A stretch of DNA of 64,000 nt from NCBI RefSeq assembly GCF_008629675.1, contig NZ_VWOX01000019.1, forward strand, positions 1 through 64,000, given 5' to 3'. Of this stretch, positions 18,135 to 26,011 are shown piece after piece (the first letter of the stretch is position 1; the number at the start of each line of letters is the position of its first letter). Source of the DNA: Roseiconus nitratireducens. GTDB taxonomy: Bacteria > Planctomycetota > Planctomycetia > Pirellulales > Pirellulaceae. Under the pieces are notes generated by a model, which saw only the letters and a program-made list of their open reading frames with translations, was not told the DNA's origin and ran no database searches. The position numbers and the translations under genes are program-made.

Positions 18135-18220
18135 TATCCGCTGGTTTTCGATCCGGCAAGACCCCGATCTGCTCAACCGGTCTGCTAAGATCTCTCAAAG
18201 GATTCGGATCGGCACGGCGG

Positions 18221-18676
18221 GTGCCGACCGCCACCGTGAAGATCGCCGAGGATATTTCGTTGCCATCCAAAGTTCATCAGCGGACACGTTCCGATCATGC
18301 CAGCGAGTTGGCGGAGGATTACGTGGAGGCAATTGCCGATGCCATCGCCAAAAAGGGAGTCTGCCGCGGCGTCGATCTGGTTCACCAATTCGCCGTGACG
18401 CATGCGACGGTCAACAACACCATCCAGCGTTTGCAACGCGACGGATTGGTGCGCACCGAACCCTACCAGCCGATCGAATTGACCGCCGAAGGCCGGCGAC
18501 TGGCGTCCCGTTCACGTCAACGCCACGAAATCGTTGAATCGTTTTTGAAGTTCTTGGGTGTCAGCGAGCAAACGGCGGCCATCGACAGCGAAGGGATGGA
18601 GCACCACGTTAGCAAGGAGACGTTGCAGGCAATGAAGCGCGCCATGCGTCAGGGCCGAAGTTCCGGCAGTCGCTGA
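18221..18676 (+). CDS. mntR: manganese/iron-dependent regulator, MntR/DtxR family
   Basis: A 151-aa DtxR-family repressor without the SH3 domain, the size of proteobacterial MntR. The winged helix lies at about residues 30-85 (ELAEDYVEAIADAIAKKG, then VTHATVNNTIQRLQRDGLV). The metal-binding/dimerisation part follows, with the typical RHEIVESFLKFLGVS and DSEGMEHHVSKETL. The start is GTG 18221; a GTG at 18236 is also possible. It is divergent from the DUF1559 gene, and repeated GTTAGC boxes in between suggest autoregulation or control of that gene. No mntH-type transporter is visible in the window. Confidence 0.88.
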   Translation: MPTATVKIAEDISLPSKVHQRTRSDHASELAEDYVEAIADAIAKKGVCRGVDLVHQFAVTHATVNNTIQRLQRDGLVRTEPYQPIELTAEGRRLASRSRQRHEIVESFLKFLGVSEQTAAIDSEGMEHHVSKETLQAMKRAMRQGRSSGSR

Positions 18677-18723
18677 GCATGCCCTCGCTTGACAGGATTC
18701 GGCAGACGTGTACAGTCTCCCCC

Positions 18724-18928
18724 GCTTTCGGTGACTCGTCGCGTTTCCTGCGTGGCGGGTGAACAGGGAACTCCGGTGAAATTCCGGGACGGGCCGGCCG
18801 CTGTGTATCGCGGGTGATCTGCCGATCACCAACCGTCGTCCAATCTGCTCCTGCCATTGTTCGCGACCGGCGGACGAGAAGGCGAGCGGCGACGGACTAC
18901 GCGATGAGTCAGAAGACCTACCGAAAGC
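18724..18928 (+). ncRNA. cobalamin riboswitch
   Basis: The core follows the B12 riboswitch consensus: AACAGGGAAC, CGGTGAAATTCCGG, then GCCGCTGTGT of the B12 box, and downstream AGTCAGAAGACCTACC, the variant of the conserved 3' strand AGTCAGGAxACCTGCC. The outer stem is perfect over nine base pairs: GCTTTCGGT at 18724-18732 with ACCGAAAGC at 18920-18928. The first recognisable gene downstream is the small DUF1289 protein about 290 bases away. No transporter or cobalamin-biosynthesis gene follows directly, which is unusual. Confidence 0.85.
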
Positions 18929-19219
18929 CAGACGATTTCGTGCCCTCTCGGATCGGGGCGATCGTTGCAGCGAAGGTGGTCCAGGTGAAGGATCTGTTTG
19001 CGGCTCGCCGCATCGGCCTCCCCAGTTCTCGCCTGCGTTGAGCCCCGTGCTTTGTCACGCAACCACCCGTGCTTTGTCACCCAAGAACGCCGGACGGCGC
19101 CGACCAGACCGTGGTACCCACGCCAGCGATCGGACCGAACCCAGAGATTGGGGCTCGGCCTTCGCGTCGGTGACGTCCCTGTGTACAGGTGGTGCGCCAG
19201 AGCGTCCTCCACGGAAGCC
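18929..19219 (+). other. region after riboswitch, no clear gene
   Basis: About 290 bases with only short open frames. A 33-codon frame starting with GTG near 18950 ends at TGA about 19041 without family resemblance. A direct repeat CCGTGCTTTGTCAC occurs twice near 19045 and 19068. The expected B12-related gene is absent, or has decayed beyond recognition. Confidence 0.5.
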
Positions 19220-19441
19220 ATGACCGATCGTTGCAATTTGAAAATCGCCTCACCCTGCCGACAGTTGTGCGCCTTGGCCAGCGACGGCGTCTGTCTCGGT
19301 TGCGGACGCACGCGTGCCGAGATCGCGATCTGGACCAGCAGCCCTGCTTGGCAGCAACGTGACATCGTGAGTGCCGCGAACCGACGACTCGTCGAGCGCC
19401 GGGCTGCCCTGGCGAAGTCGGAGCCCAGTCCCGCGGAATAG
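19220..19441 (+). CDS. DUF1289 small cysteine-rich protein
   Basis: A 73-aa protein whose N-terminal half is the DUF1289 motif: SPCRQLCALASDGVCLGCGRTRAEIAIW, with four cysteines that could bind iron-sulfur or zinc. It ends with the family-typical SAANRRLVERRA helix. ATG 19220 is the only start that begins just before the motif; the upstream frame extension has no similarity. Function is unknown. It is the first recognisable gene after the cobalamin riboswitch, so it could be the regulated gene or merely the survivor of a lost operon. Confidence 0.8.
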   Translation: MTDRCNLKIASPCRQLCALASDGVCLGCGRTRAEIAIWTSSPAWQQRDIVSAANRRLVERRAALAKSEPSPAE

Positions 19442-19627
19442 GGAATTTACTTGACGTGAATGCGGAGCAAGTTACAAAAGGCGTCCTGGCAGCGTTTGAA
19501 TGACCAAGCGTCGCCCATGATGCCACAGTGTTTCCGGGGTAGGCCGAGCCTTTCGGTCATGGATCCGTCCATCTTCGTTTCGCGCCGGTGATGCCTTGTC
19601 GAACCGTACCTGATCCGGGAAGTTCGG

Positions 19628-20200
19628 ATGAAAGACGGCGAATCGAAGTCTGTTGATGGAGAATCGGAGGCCAGTGCCTCGATTCAGCCGCGCGAGTCGG
19701 ATGCGGGGCGTGATGCTGAAACCGCGCACACGCGACCGAAGCGAAGCCTGGGTTTTGGAAAGGGTGCTATCGCGTTTGCGGTGTTGCTGGGCATTCTCGC
19801 GGGGGTGGGCACGTTCACTTTTGGCTATGGAAAGGGTGCCAGCTATCTGAGCAACAATCCCCAGACCTGCGTGAACTGCCACGTGATGCAGGGCCACATG
19901 GATTCTTGGATGCAAAGCAGCCATCATCACGTCGCTGTCTGCAATGATTGCCATCTTCCTCATGACCCGATCGGGAAGTGGGTGACCAAGGCGGACAACG
20001 GGTTCTTCCATTCCCTCGCATTCACGCTCGGTGACTTCAAGGACCCGATCCAGATCAAGCCCCGCAATCGAAGGGTCACTCAAAACGCGTGCCTCGATTG
20101 CCACCGCGACGTCGTTCATGCGATGTTTCCGGCGAAGCCCGATCGGGAAATGCAATCCTGTGTCCATTGCCACGCGGACGTCGGACATGCCTTGCGCTGA
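19628..20200 (+). CDS. nrfH: cytochrome c nitrite reductase small subunit NrfH
   Basis: A 190-aa membrane-anchored tetraheme cytochrome of the NapC/NirT family. A hydrophilic N-terminal extension of about 44 residues precedes one membrane segment (about 45-68). Four CxxCH motifs follow: CVNCH 81-85, CNDCH 105-109, CLDCH 155-159 and CVHCH 178-182. The first is followed by VMQGH, which carries the Met expected for NrfH heme 1. It would oxidise menaquinol and pass electrons to NrfA. The nrfA gene starts 69 bases downstream, which fits one operon. The start is ATG 19628. Confidence 0.94.
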   Translation: MKDGESKSVDGESEASASIQPRESDAGRDAETAHTRPKRSLGFGKGAIAFAVLLGILAGVGTFTFGYGKGASYLSNNPQTCVNCHVMQGHMDSWMQSSHHHVAVCNDCHLPHDPIGKWVTKADNGFFHSLAFTLGDFKDPIQIKPRNRRVTQNACLDCHRDVVHAMFPAKPDREMQSCVHCHADVGHALR

Positions 20201-20269
20201 CGGCAACTGCTGCCATCAGCTTCCTCACAAATTCGTATTCACCAGTCGAACCTCCGGACGGAGAACCCC

Positions 20270-21823
20270 ATGAGCTCGAATGAACGACGCGGATTTGGCT
20301 GGCTAGCCCTACTGACGCTGCTGGTCGCCCTGGGAACGATCGGGGTGGTGGCGTTGTTGGTGAGTATTTTCGAGCGAAAACAGGAGGCTCGGGTTCCCTT
20401 TGTCCAGCTGGTGGACGTCAACGAGATCAGCGCCGACCCGGAACCGTGGGGAGTCAATTTCCCCTATGAGTACGAAAGCTATCGGCGCACGGTGGATACC
20501 GAGCGCACCGAATACGGTGGCAACCACGCCCTTTCGCCCAGCAAATTGGAAAAGGACCCTTGGTTGAAACGGCTGTTCGCCGGCTACGCCTTCAGCATCG
20601 ACTACCGCGAAGCTCGTGGCCACGCTTTCATGCTCAGCGATCAAGAGGTCACCAAACGCGTGACGGAGGTGCAACAATCCGGCGCCTGCCTCCACTGCCA
20701 TGCCTCCATCATTCCGACCTACCGCCGCATCGGTCTGGAAGAAATGGGCAAGGAGGCGACTCCGCAAGCTTTGGGAGAAAGCTTCAATCAAGAAGCGGTG
20801 ATGGCCGGGTTTCGTGCCGTCAGCCAGCGAAACTACGAGGAGGTCCATGAGGAAATGGCAAAGACCCCCGATCGCATCTCCACCGGCGAAGGGGATCCCC
20901 ATCTTGGCGGCGCGCACCCGGTCTCTTGCCTGGATTGTCATGACCCGGAAACGATGGCGATCCGCGTGACCCGTCCCGGTTTCATTTTGGGAATCGCCAA
21001 ACTTGCCGAAAGCGATGATCCGGTGCCGCATCTTCCCAGCATTCAACGGTGGCGAGAATCAAATTCTTCTCAGCCCTACGACCCCAACGTCGACGCCAGC
21101 CGACAGGAGATGCGGTCCTTTGTCTGCGGCCAGTGTCACGTGGAATATTACTGCGCCAACAAAATGACGCTGACGTATCCCTGGAGCAACGGCCTGGCGA
21201 TGGAAGACCTGGAACAGGAATGGGAGGAAACGACGTTTCCCGACGGCGAGAAGTTCTACGACTACGTCCACAAAACCACGGGAACCAAGGTGTTCAAGGC
21301 GCAGCACCCGGAGTTCGAATTGTGGAGTCAAGGAATCCATGCGCGGGCGGGCGTCAGCTGCAGTGATTGCCACATGCCCTACGAAAAGCAAGGTGCCACG
21401 AAGGTCAGCAGCCATTGGGTGCGAAGTCCGATGCTGAATGTCAATCGAGCCTGCCAAACCTGCCACAACGTCTCCGAACAGGAACTGCAGGGACGCGTGG
21501 AAACGATTCAAAATCGGACGCGGGGCCTGATCGACCGCGCAGCGGTGGCGATGACCGACATGCTCGATGCGATTTTGGCCGCGCAGAAAGGCGGCGTCAG
21601 CGAAGAACAGTTGGCTCCGATTCGAGAGTTGCAACGCAAGGCGATGTGGCGTCTGGATTACATCAGCAGTGAGAACTCGCTGGGCTTCCATGCCGACCAG
21701 GAAGCCGCGCGGATTCTTGGCGAGTCGATCGACTTCAGCCGCCAGGCTCAGGCGGCCGCCTACAAACTGCCAGCCGAACGCGCCGAAGAAGATGACGCCG
21801 GAGAAGACGTTGCCGGAGAGTGA
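20270..21823 (+). CDS. nrfA: ammonia-forming cytochrome c nitrite reductase NrfA (CxxCH type)
   Basis: A 517-aa pentaheme nitrite reductase that makes ammonium from nitrite in the periplasm. A membrane segment at about residues 10-33 may be a signal or an uncleaved anchor. The five heme sites are CLHCH 140-144, CLDCH 220-224, CGQCHVEYYC 286-295, CSDCHMPY 364-371 and CQTCH 395-399. The order matches E. coli NrfA, where the first site is CWSCK with a lysine ligand to the active heme. Here that lysine is histidine. CxxCH forms of NrfA are known in some lineages. The GQCHVEYY and SDCHMP blocks place the protein firmly in the family. It is preceded by nrfH and followed by an Rrf2 gene. Confidence 0.94.
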   Translation: MSSNERRGFGWLALLTLLVALGTIGVVALLVSIFERKQEARVPFVQLVDVNEISADPEPWGVNFPYEYESYRRTVDTERTEYGGNHALSPSKLEKDPWLKRLFAGYAFSIDYREARGHAFMLSDQEVTKRVTEVQQSGACLHCHASIIPTYRRIGLEEMGKEATPQALGESFNQEAVMAGFRAVSQRNYEEVHEEMAKTPDRISTGEGDPHLGGAHPVSCLDCHDPETMAIRVTRPGFILGIAKLAESDDPVPHLPSIQRWRESNSSQPYDPNVDASRQEMRSFVCGQCHVEYYCANKMTLTYPWSNGLAMEDLEQEWEETTFPDGEKFYDYVHKTTGTKVFKAQHPEFELWSQGIHARAGVSCSDCHMPYEKQGATKVSSHWVRSPMLNVNRACQTCHNVSEQELQGRVETIQNRTRGLIDRAAVAMTDMLDAILAAQKGGVSEEQLAPIRELQRKAMWRLDYISSENSLGFHADQEAARILGESIDFSRQAQAAAYKLPAERAEEDDAGEDVAGE

Positions 21824-21930
21824 AGGCCGATCGGGTCGACAGGCTGATGAGAGTTGATTGACGCGTCGCAACAATCAGCCTAGGCTTGCCTTCACTTCCC
21901 TCCCTTCCGCGCTTGCGTCCTCCGCCGCCG

Positions 21931-22350
21931 ATGAAGCTGACGACCCAGACCGATTACGCCCTCCGCACGTTGATGTTTCTGGCGACAAGGTCGTCACGAT
22001 CCAACGTCGCCGACGTCGCCTCGCTGTTCTCCATTTCGGTCAACCACATTGCCAAGGTCGTCAATCAGCTGGCCCGGCTGGGATACATCCGCAGCATCCG
22101 TGGGGTGGGAGGCGGTATCGAACTTGCGCAACCTCCCGAAGAAATCATCCTGGGGGAAGTCATCGAACAGATCGAAGGCGATCTTCACTTGCTGGACTGC
22201 ATCGACACCGAAGACGCGTGCGTGATCCAATCGTTCTGCAAATTGAAGAAGGTGCTGGCCAAGGCCGAGGAAGTCCAGAAAGCGTACTTGGATTCGGTCA
22301 CCCTGGCGGATGTCGTGCCCACGCGACGACAACTCGACAAGGTCCGGTAG
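21931..22350 (+). CDS. Rrf2-family regulator, NsrR-like
   Basis: A 139-aa Rrf2 repressor. The winged helix starts at the N-terminus (MKLTTQTDYALRTLMFLATR), and the recognition region is ISVNHIAKVVNQLARLGYIRSIRG. Three cysteines in DCIDTEDACVIQSFC have the C-x6-C-x5-C spacing of the NsrR iron-sulfur loop, so it probably senses nitric oxide or redox state. ATG 21931 opens the conserved KLTxxTDYALR start. It follows nrfA by 107 bases on the same strand, which suggests control of nitrite ammonification or of NO detoxification. Confidence 0.9.
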   Translation: MKLTTQTDYALRTLMFLATRSSRSNVADVASLFSISVNHIAKVVNQLARLGYIRSIRGVGGGIELAQPPEEIILGEVIEQIEGDLHLLDCIDTEDACVIQSFCKLKKVLAKAEEVQKAYLDSVTLADVVPTRRQLDKVR

Positions 22351-22355
22351 CTCGG

Positions 22356-22470
22356 CAGCGCTCCTTTCAATCAAAAACACGGTGTTTTGCCGTGCAATGA
22401 GCGGCAAGGCGTTAGCCGCCGGTTGAGCGTGAGAAAGCCCGCGGCTAGCGCCATGCGGCTTACCCAGACC
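22356..22470 (+). repeat. 115-bp dispersed element, copy 1
   Basis: This copy contains CCTTTCAATCAAAAACAC, GAGCGGCAAGGCGTTAGCC and CGGCTAGCGCCATGCGGCT. It matches copies at about 25841-25965 and 49781-49893. It lies between the Rrf2 gene and the convergent DUF3365 gene. Confidence 0.8.
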
Positions 22471-22546
22471 TCGTGATCTCCGCACTCGGAAATCGGCACG
22501 ACCTCCAAGTGCGGGTGAAGCTTGCCCGCAAAAGTTTTCGCTCTGC

Positions 22547-23107
22547 CTAGCGAATCGGCACCGTGTAACTGATCGCCCCGATCGGCTGGCCTTCTTTCAC
22601 ATCGGCGTAATGGGGATGGCACATCACGCACTTTTGCATGACCACCGGTACCGGCGTCAGGGCGCGAAGGAACGGTTGGTCCTCTCGCACGACGACCTTT
22701 TCGTAGCCCTTGGCTCCCGCCTTCAATTTCGCGATGCCCTCCTTTTCAAAGCGATCCTTGGCGACGTTTTCGCTGTCGTAGGGGTCACCGCTGGCGTCGA
22801 TCAGACGGACCTGATGATCGCTGGAATCGGAAATGTTCTTGAACAACAGCACGGCGGCGCTGCCGGCCGCGAAGTCGTCTTCGTCGTGGACGTACTTTTC
22901 GGTCACCATCACGACCGTCTGTTTAAAGATGTTGTCCAGAAGTTTGATGGTGGCTCGAGTCCGCTCCAAAGCATCCTCGTCAACTTGCTTCGGTGTTGAT
23001 GCGGTCTCTTGCTTCTCGTCGGCCCAAGCCGGCGAAAAGATGCCGATTTGATAGGCTCCCAGGGCGCCGCACACCAAAACCCATGCAATCGCTCGGTTTC
23101 GTTTCAT
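22547..23107 (-). CDS. exported monoheme DUF3365 protein
   Basis: A 186-aa protein with a cleavable signal peptide (AIAWVLVCGALGAYQIGIF, AWA before the mature part) and a DUF3365-type sensor fold: NISDSSDHQVRLIDASGDPYD, then EGIAKLKAGAKGYEKVVV. A single heme-binding CVMCH (160-164) sits near the C-terminus, followed by KEGQPIGAISYTVPI. Such monoheme domains bind heme c in the periplasm and often act as redox or NO/O2 sensors or electron carriers. ATG 23107 is chosen for the signal peptide. It is convergent with the nrfHA and Rrf2 genes, which suggests but does not prove a shared role in nitrogen-oxide respiration. Confidence 0.83.
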   Translation of the reverse strand: MKRNRAIAWVLVCGALGAYQIGIFSPAWADEKQETASTPKQVDEDALERTRATIKLLDNIFKQTVVMVTEKYVHDEDDFAAGSAAVLLFKNISDSSDHQVRLIDASGDPYDSENVAKDRFEKEGIAKLKAGAKGYEKVVVREDQPFLRALTPVPVVMQKCVMCHPHYADVKEGQPIGAISYTVPIR

Positions 23108-23446
23108 TTCGCTTTCGTCCTCGATCAAGGGAAAAATGTCCGATAGATCAGACGGATCGAATGACGAGGGACACGCTGGACCGCCGACGCTCCAACCATC
23201 AGCGAGCTGTGGGCAAACGCCGAAAACGGGAAGCGAACAATGGCCTGCAAGCCCGGACACGACCGCCTGACATGTCAACGTGACTGCAAAGATGCATTTG
23301 CGATGCACCTTTTGTACTTGGGTTTCCCGGGACTGTCAACGCGCGAATTGGGGCGGAACGTACCCGGCCCGATGAAGCGTTGTCTGTTGAAGCGTTGTAT
23401 ATTGATCCGGTTCTGTATTCCTCGCCGCCTTCCCGCAGGGTGAATC
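23108..23446. other. divergent promoter region, no gene recognised
   Basis: About 340 bases between the DUF3365 gene and the divergent dienelactone hydrolase gene. Open frames crossing it show no similarity to known families. It should contain both promoters. Confidence 0.45.
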
Positions 23447-24349
23447 ATGCATCGACCGACCGCAGCCGATTTGGATCAAGGCGTTCTTGATCTGTACGAC
23501 GACTACGCCCACGGGCGGCTCAGCCGACGCGAGTACGTCCGGCGTCTGGGAGCGTTCGCGGTCGGTTCGTTGACCGTCGAATCCTTGATGCAGACACTCG
23601 CGCCAAACTACGCGCTCGCCCAGCAGGTCGCCCCCGATGACCCGCGGATCAAGACGGAGACTCTGACCTACAAGTCTCCCGAGGGCGCAGGGAAAACGAC
23701 CGGGAAACCGATGAGCGGATTGTTGGCTGCTCCCGCCCAAGGCGATCAATTCCCAGCGGTGCTAGTGATTCACGAGAACCGCGGGTTGAATCCGTACATC
23801 GAAGATGTGGCAAGACGCTTGGCGGTGGACGGCTTCTTGGCGTTCGCACCCGATGCCCTGTCTCCGCTGGGTGGATACCCCGGAAACGATGACGAAGGCC
23901 GAGCGATGCAGGCCAAACGTGATCGGGAGGCAATGACCGAGGACTTTATCGCCGCGGCCAAGTTGTTGAAACAACACGCCCGGTCAACGGGAAAGCTCGG
24001 CGTGGTCGGATTCTGCTTTGGAGGCGGCATGGTCAACCAATTGGTGGTACGAATCCCGGACGTCGCCGACGCCGCCGTCCCGTTCTACGGCAGTCAGCCA
24101 GACGCGGGAGAGGTGGCAAAGATCGAGGCGCCGTTGATGATTCACAATGCCGAGCTGGACCGCCGCATCCTGGCGGGCGCCGAAGCCTACGAGCAAGCGT
24201 TGCGAGAACACGGCAAGACCTTTCAGGCGTACGTCTATCCAGGAGTCAACCACGGCTTTCATAACGACACCACACCACGTTACGACGAAGCAGCGGCCAA
24301 GCTGGCTTGGAGCCGAACGGTCGCTTTCTTCAAAGAGCACTTGCGTTGA
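23447..24349 (+). CDS. dienelactone hydrolase family protein
   Basis: A 300-aa hydrolase. The N-terminal 60 residues include RLSRREYVRRLGAFAVG and a hydrophobic stretch ending ANYALA-like, so it is probably exported, perhaps by Tat (RREYVRRLG is an imperfect signal). The catalytic domain shows the conserved Glu of VLVIHENRGLNPYIEDV, the nucleophile Cys190 in GFCFGGG, Asp238 in NAELDRRI and His269 in VNHGFHNDT. Dienelactone hydrolases open lactone or ester bonds of aromatic breakdown products. Many planctomycete members have unknown substrates. It is followed by GC-rich repeats and convergent with the BNR-repeat gene. Confidence 0.9.
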   Translation: MHRPTAADLDQGVLDLYDDYAHGRLSRREYVRRLGAFAVGSLTVESLMQTLAPNYALAQQVAPDDPRIKTETLTYKSPEGAGKTTGKPMSGLLAAPAQGDQFPAVLVIHENRGLNPYIEDVARRLAVDGFLAFAPDALSPLGGYPGNDDEGRAMQAKRDREAMTEDFIAAAKLLKQHARSTGKLGVVGFCFGGGMVNQLVVRIPDVADAAVPFYGSQPDAGEVAKIEAPLMIHNAELDRRILAGAEAYEQALREHGKTFQAYVYPGVNHGFHNDTTPRYDEAAAKLAWSRTVAFFKEHLR

Positions 24350-24363
24350 AGTGCGCGGAGAGA

Positions 24364-24509
24364 GGGTTGGAAGGCCCGAAGGTCCGACAGCTCCCTGCGG
24401 GTCCACCAAAGACCCGAAGGACCGACCGCTCGCTGCCGCTCCACCACAGGCCCGAAGGTACGGCAACTCCCCGCCGCTCCACCAATCAGCCCCGAAGGGG
24501 CGACAGACC
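24364..24509. repeat. CCCGAAGGxxCGACAG repeat cluster
   Basis: Four imperfect units of the form GGCCCGAAGGTCCGACAGCT followed by a Ser/Pro-codon-like GCTCCACCA spacer lie between two convergent genes. A related unit in the other orientation lies at 25683-25790, and similar units lie at about 59510-59830. A spacer or terminator role is inferred from position between gene ends. Confidence 0.6.
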
Positions 24510-25571
24510 TCAGGGTCGGACTTTGGCGGCACCCGTCAAAACCGCCATCCTTCCGTCGCTGCCGACAGCCAAAACGGTTTGGCCGGACAGCCGATGCAGC
24601 GCGTGAAACCCGGTTTCACTCACTGACCTCCAATCCTCGCCGTCGTCGCTGATCTCGGTTCCCGACGGCCCGGTGGCCAGCCAGTACCCCTGACCCTGCC
24701 CTTCAGCATCCTCCGCCGGAACGAAGATCACCGAGGAGCGGAATCCGTCCGGCCGCCTTCCAGTCGGTAGTCGCCAGGTTTGCCCGCCGTCGTCCGAGAC
24801 GGCCATGTTGCCGTCCCCGTTTTCGGTCTGCTTGTAATCGCCTCCCACCGCGACGGCAAAGCCGGCATCCCGGCGGCCGAAGGCAAACACGCCTGAAGAA
24901 GCGCCCGCCGGCATACAGGCAATCTCAGAGACCTCCCATCGATTGCCCCCATCCTCGGAGGACAACACCCGGGACGGGCCGCCATCTTCCCGACCGCCCA
25001 GTCCAATCAGAATCGAGGATGTCCCGCTGAGCGCAATGGACCCGTTGCTGGCCGCAAATCCGGCTTCGCCAGCCAGCGGAGCAATCGGGCAAGGGACGTC
25101 CTGCCAAGATCGGCCCCCGTCAACCGTCTTCAACAACAGAAACTTGCCACCCATCGGATCGCCGAAGGCAAAACCGTGAGACTGGTTCCAAAACCGGACG
25201 CTGTCGATGAATGCCGAATCATGTTCGTTTCGATAGGTCGTCAGCCAGCTGCGGCCGAGATCTTCGGAACGCAGGATCAGCGCGGGAGTTCCTGCCGAAG
25301 CGATCACGATGGTCCCGCCTTCCAACATGACAACAGAGCGATAGTCGGTCACTTGGGCGCGGTCAGGCGTTCGATCATCCCACGTCCGGCCGCTCGTTTG
25401 TGACACCCAGACTTCCGGCCCGTTTCCAGCGACGCAGATGGTCTCCAATGGGGAAACGGCAACTCCGCGGAGACTGGCTTTGCAGGGCGACGGTATCGGC
25501 TGCCAGGTTGATGGTCCAAGCAGTGGCGCGGTCAGTGGCCCAAGCAGTAGGAACCAAAGGAGTGTCGACAT
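24510..25571 (-). CDS. BNR/YCF48-like beta-propeller protein
   Basis: A 353-aa protein with a signal peptide (MSTLLWFLLLGPLTAPLLG) and several sialidase-type Asp-box or BNR repeats. Visible ones are SQTSGRTWDD, SEDLGRSWLTT, TVDGGRSWQDV, SEDGGNRWEV, SDDGGQTWRLP and SDDGEDWRSV. The layout resembles the YCF48/photosystem-assembly or oxidoreductase-like exported propellers that are common in planctomycetes, and a catalytic sialidase is unlikely without its arginine triad. ATG 25571 gives the signal peptide; the frame continues upstream to 25727 without similarity. Function is unknown, probably periplasmic. Confidence 0.82.
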   Translation of the reverse strand: MSTLLWFLLLGPLTAPLLGPSTWQPIPSPCKASLRGVAVSPLETICVAGNGPEVWVSQTSGRTWDDRTPDRAQVTDYRSVVMLEGGTIVIASAGTPALILRSEDLGRSWLTTYRNEHDSAFIDSVRFWNQSHGFAFGDPMGGKFLLLKTVDGGRSWQDVPCPIAPLAGEAGFAASNGSIALSGTSSILIGLGGREDGGPSRVLSSEDGGNRWEVSEIACMPAGASSGVFAFGRRDAGFAVAVGGDYKQTENGDGNMAVSDDGGQTWRLPTGRRPDGFRSSVIFVPAEDAEGQGQGYWLATGPSGTEISDDGEDWRSVSETGFHALHRLSGQTVLAVGSDGRMAVLTGAAKVRP

Positions 25572-25682
25572 GGGGTTCCGTTGGCTGAGTGGCGTGACTG
25601 GATGGGTGCTGCCGGCTCTCGCCCGCCTTGAGCCGTGTCCGATTGGGCGGAAAGGGCCGCGCGAGTTTAGGCTAAATTTCGG

Positions 25683-25790
25683 CAGGCTGTCGCCCCTTCG
25701 GGGCTGGTTGGTGGAATCACCCAACAACCGGCGGCCGAGGCCGCCGGCAGGGAGCTGTCGGCCCTTCAGGCCTGGGGAAAGTGAGGATCT
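25683..25790. repeat. CGCCCCTTCGGGGC-type repeat units
   Basis: Two units, one with GCTGTCGCCCCTTCGGGGC and one with GAGCTGTCGGCCCTTCAGGCC, flank GGCGGCCGAGGCCGCCGGC, itself a strong inverted repeat. These are reverse-oriented relatives of the units at 24364-24509. Confidence 0.6.
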
Positions 25791-25840
25791 GTAGAGCTTT
25801 CGGTTCTTGGGGCTGGGGCAGTCAGGAACTTAGCTGAACG

Positions 25841-25965
25841 GCGCCACTTTCAATAAAAATCTCCGTGATTTGCAGTGCCATGAGCGGCAAGACGCTAGCC
25901 GCCGGTTGAGGCGAGAAGACCCGCGCCTAGCGATACGCGGCTCACCCAAAATGGCGCTGTCCAGC
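25841..25965 (+). repeat. 115-bp dispersed element, copy 2
   Basis: This copy starts with GCGCCACTTTCAATAAAAA and ends with AAAATGGCGCTGTCC, so GGCGCCA and TGGCGCTG form a terminal inverted repeat. The internal part carries GAGCGGCAAGACGCTAGCC. It shows the same order of blocks as copies 1 and 3. Confidence 0.8.
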
Positions 25966-26011
25966 TACGGTGCTGCCGATAGAGTTTTACTTCAATGCAA
26001 ACGGCGACGTG

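Larger units (their letters stand above)
25572..26011. other. repeat-rich intergenic region
   Basis: About 440 bases that contain a palindrome TTTAGGCTAAA at 25666-25676, a CGCCCCTTCGGGGC hairpin unit near 25690, and copy 2 of the dispersed element at 25841-25965. No gene is recognised. The palindrome resembles a DtxR-type core and lies about 95 bases upstream of the BNR gene. Confidence 0.5.

Noticed and set aside
18826..19365. 179-codon minus-strand frame across the riboswitch and DUF1289 gene
   Set aside because: It covers a conserved RNA and a cysteine-motif gene on the other strand and has no similarity of its own.
19442..19627. FNR-type site upstream of nrfH
   Set aside because: TTGACGTGAATGCG is only a partial match to TTGAT-N4-ATCAA, too weak to call.
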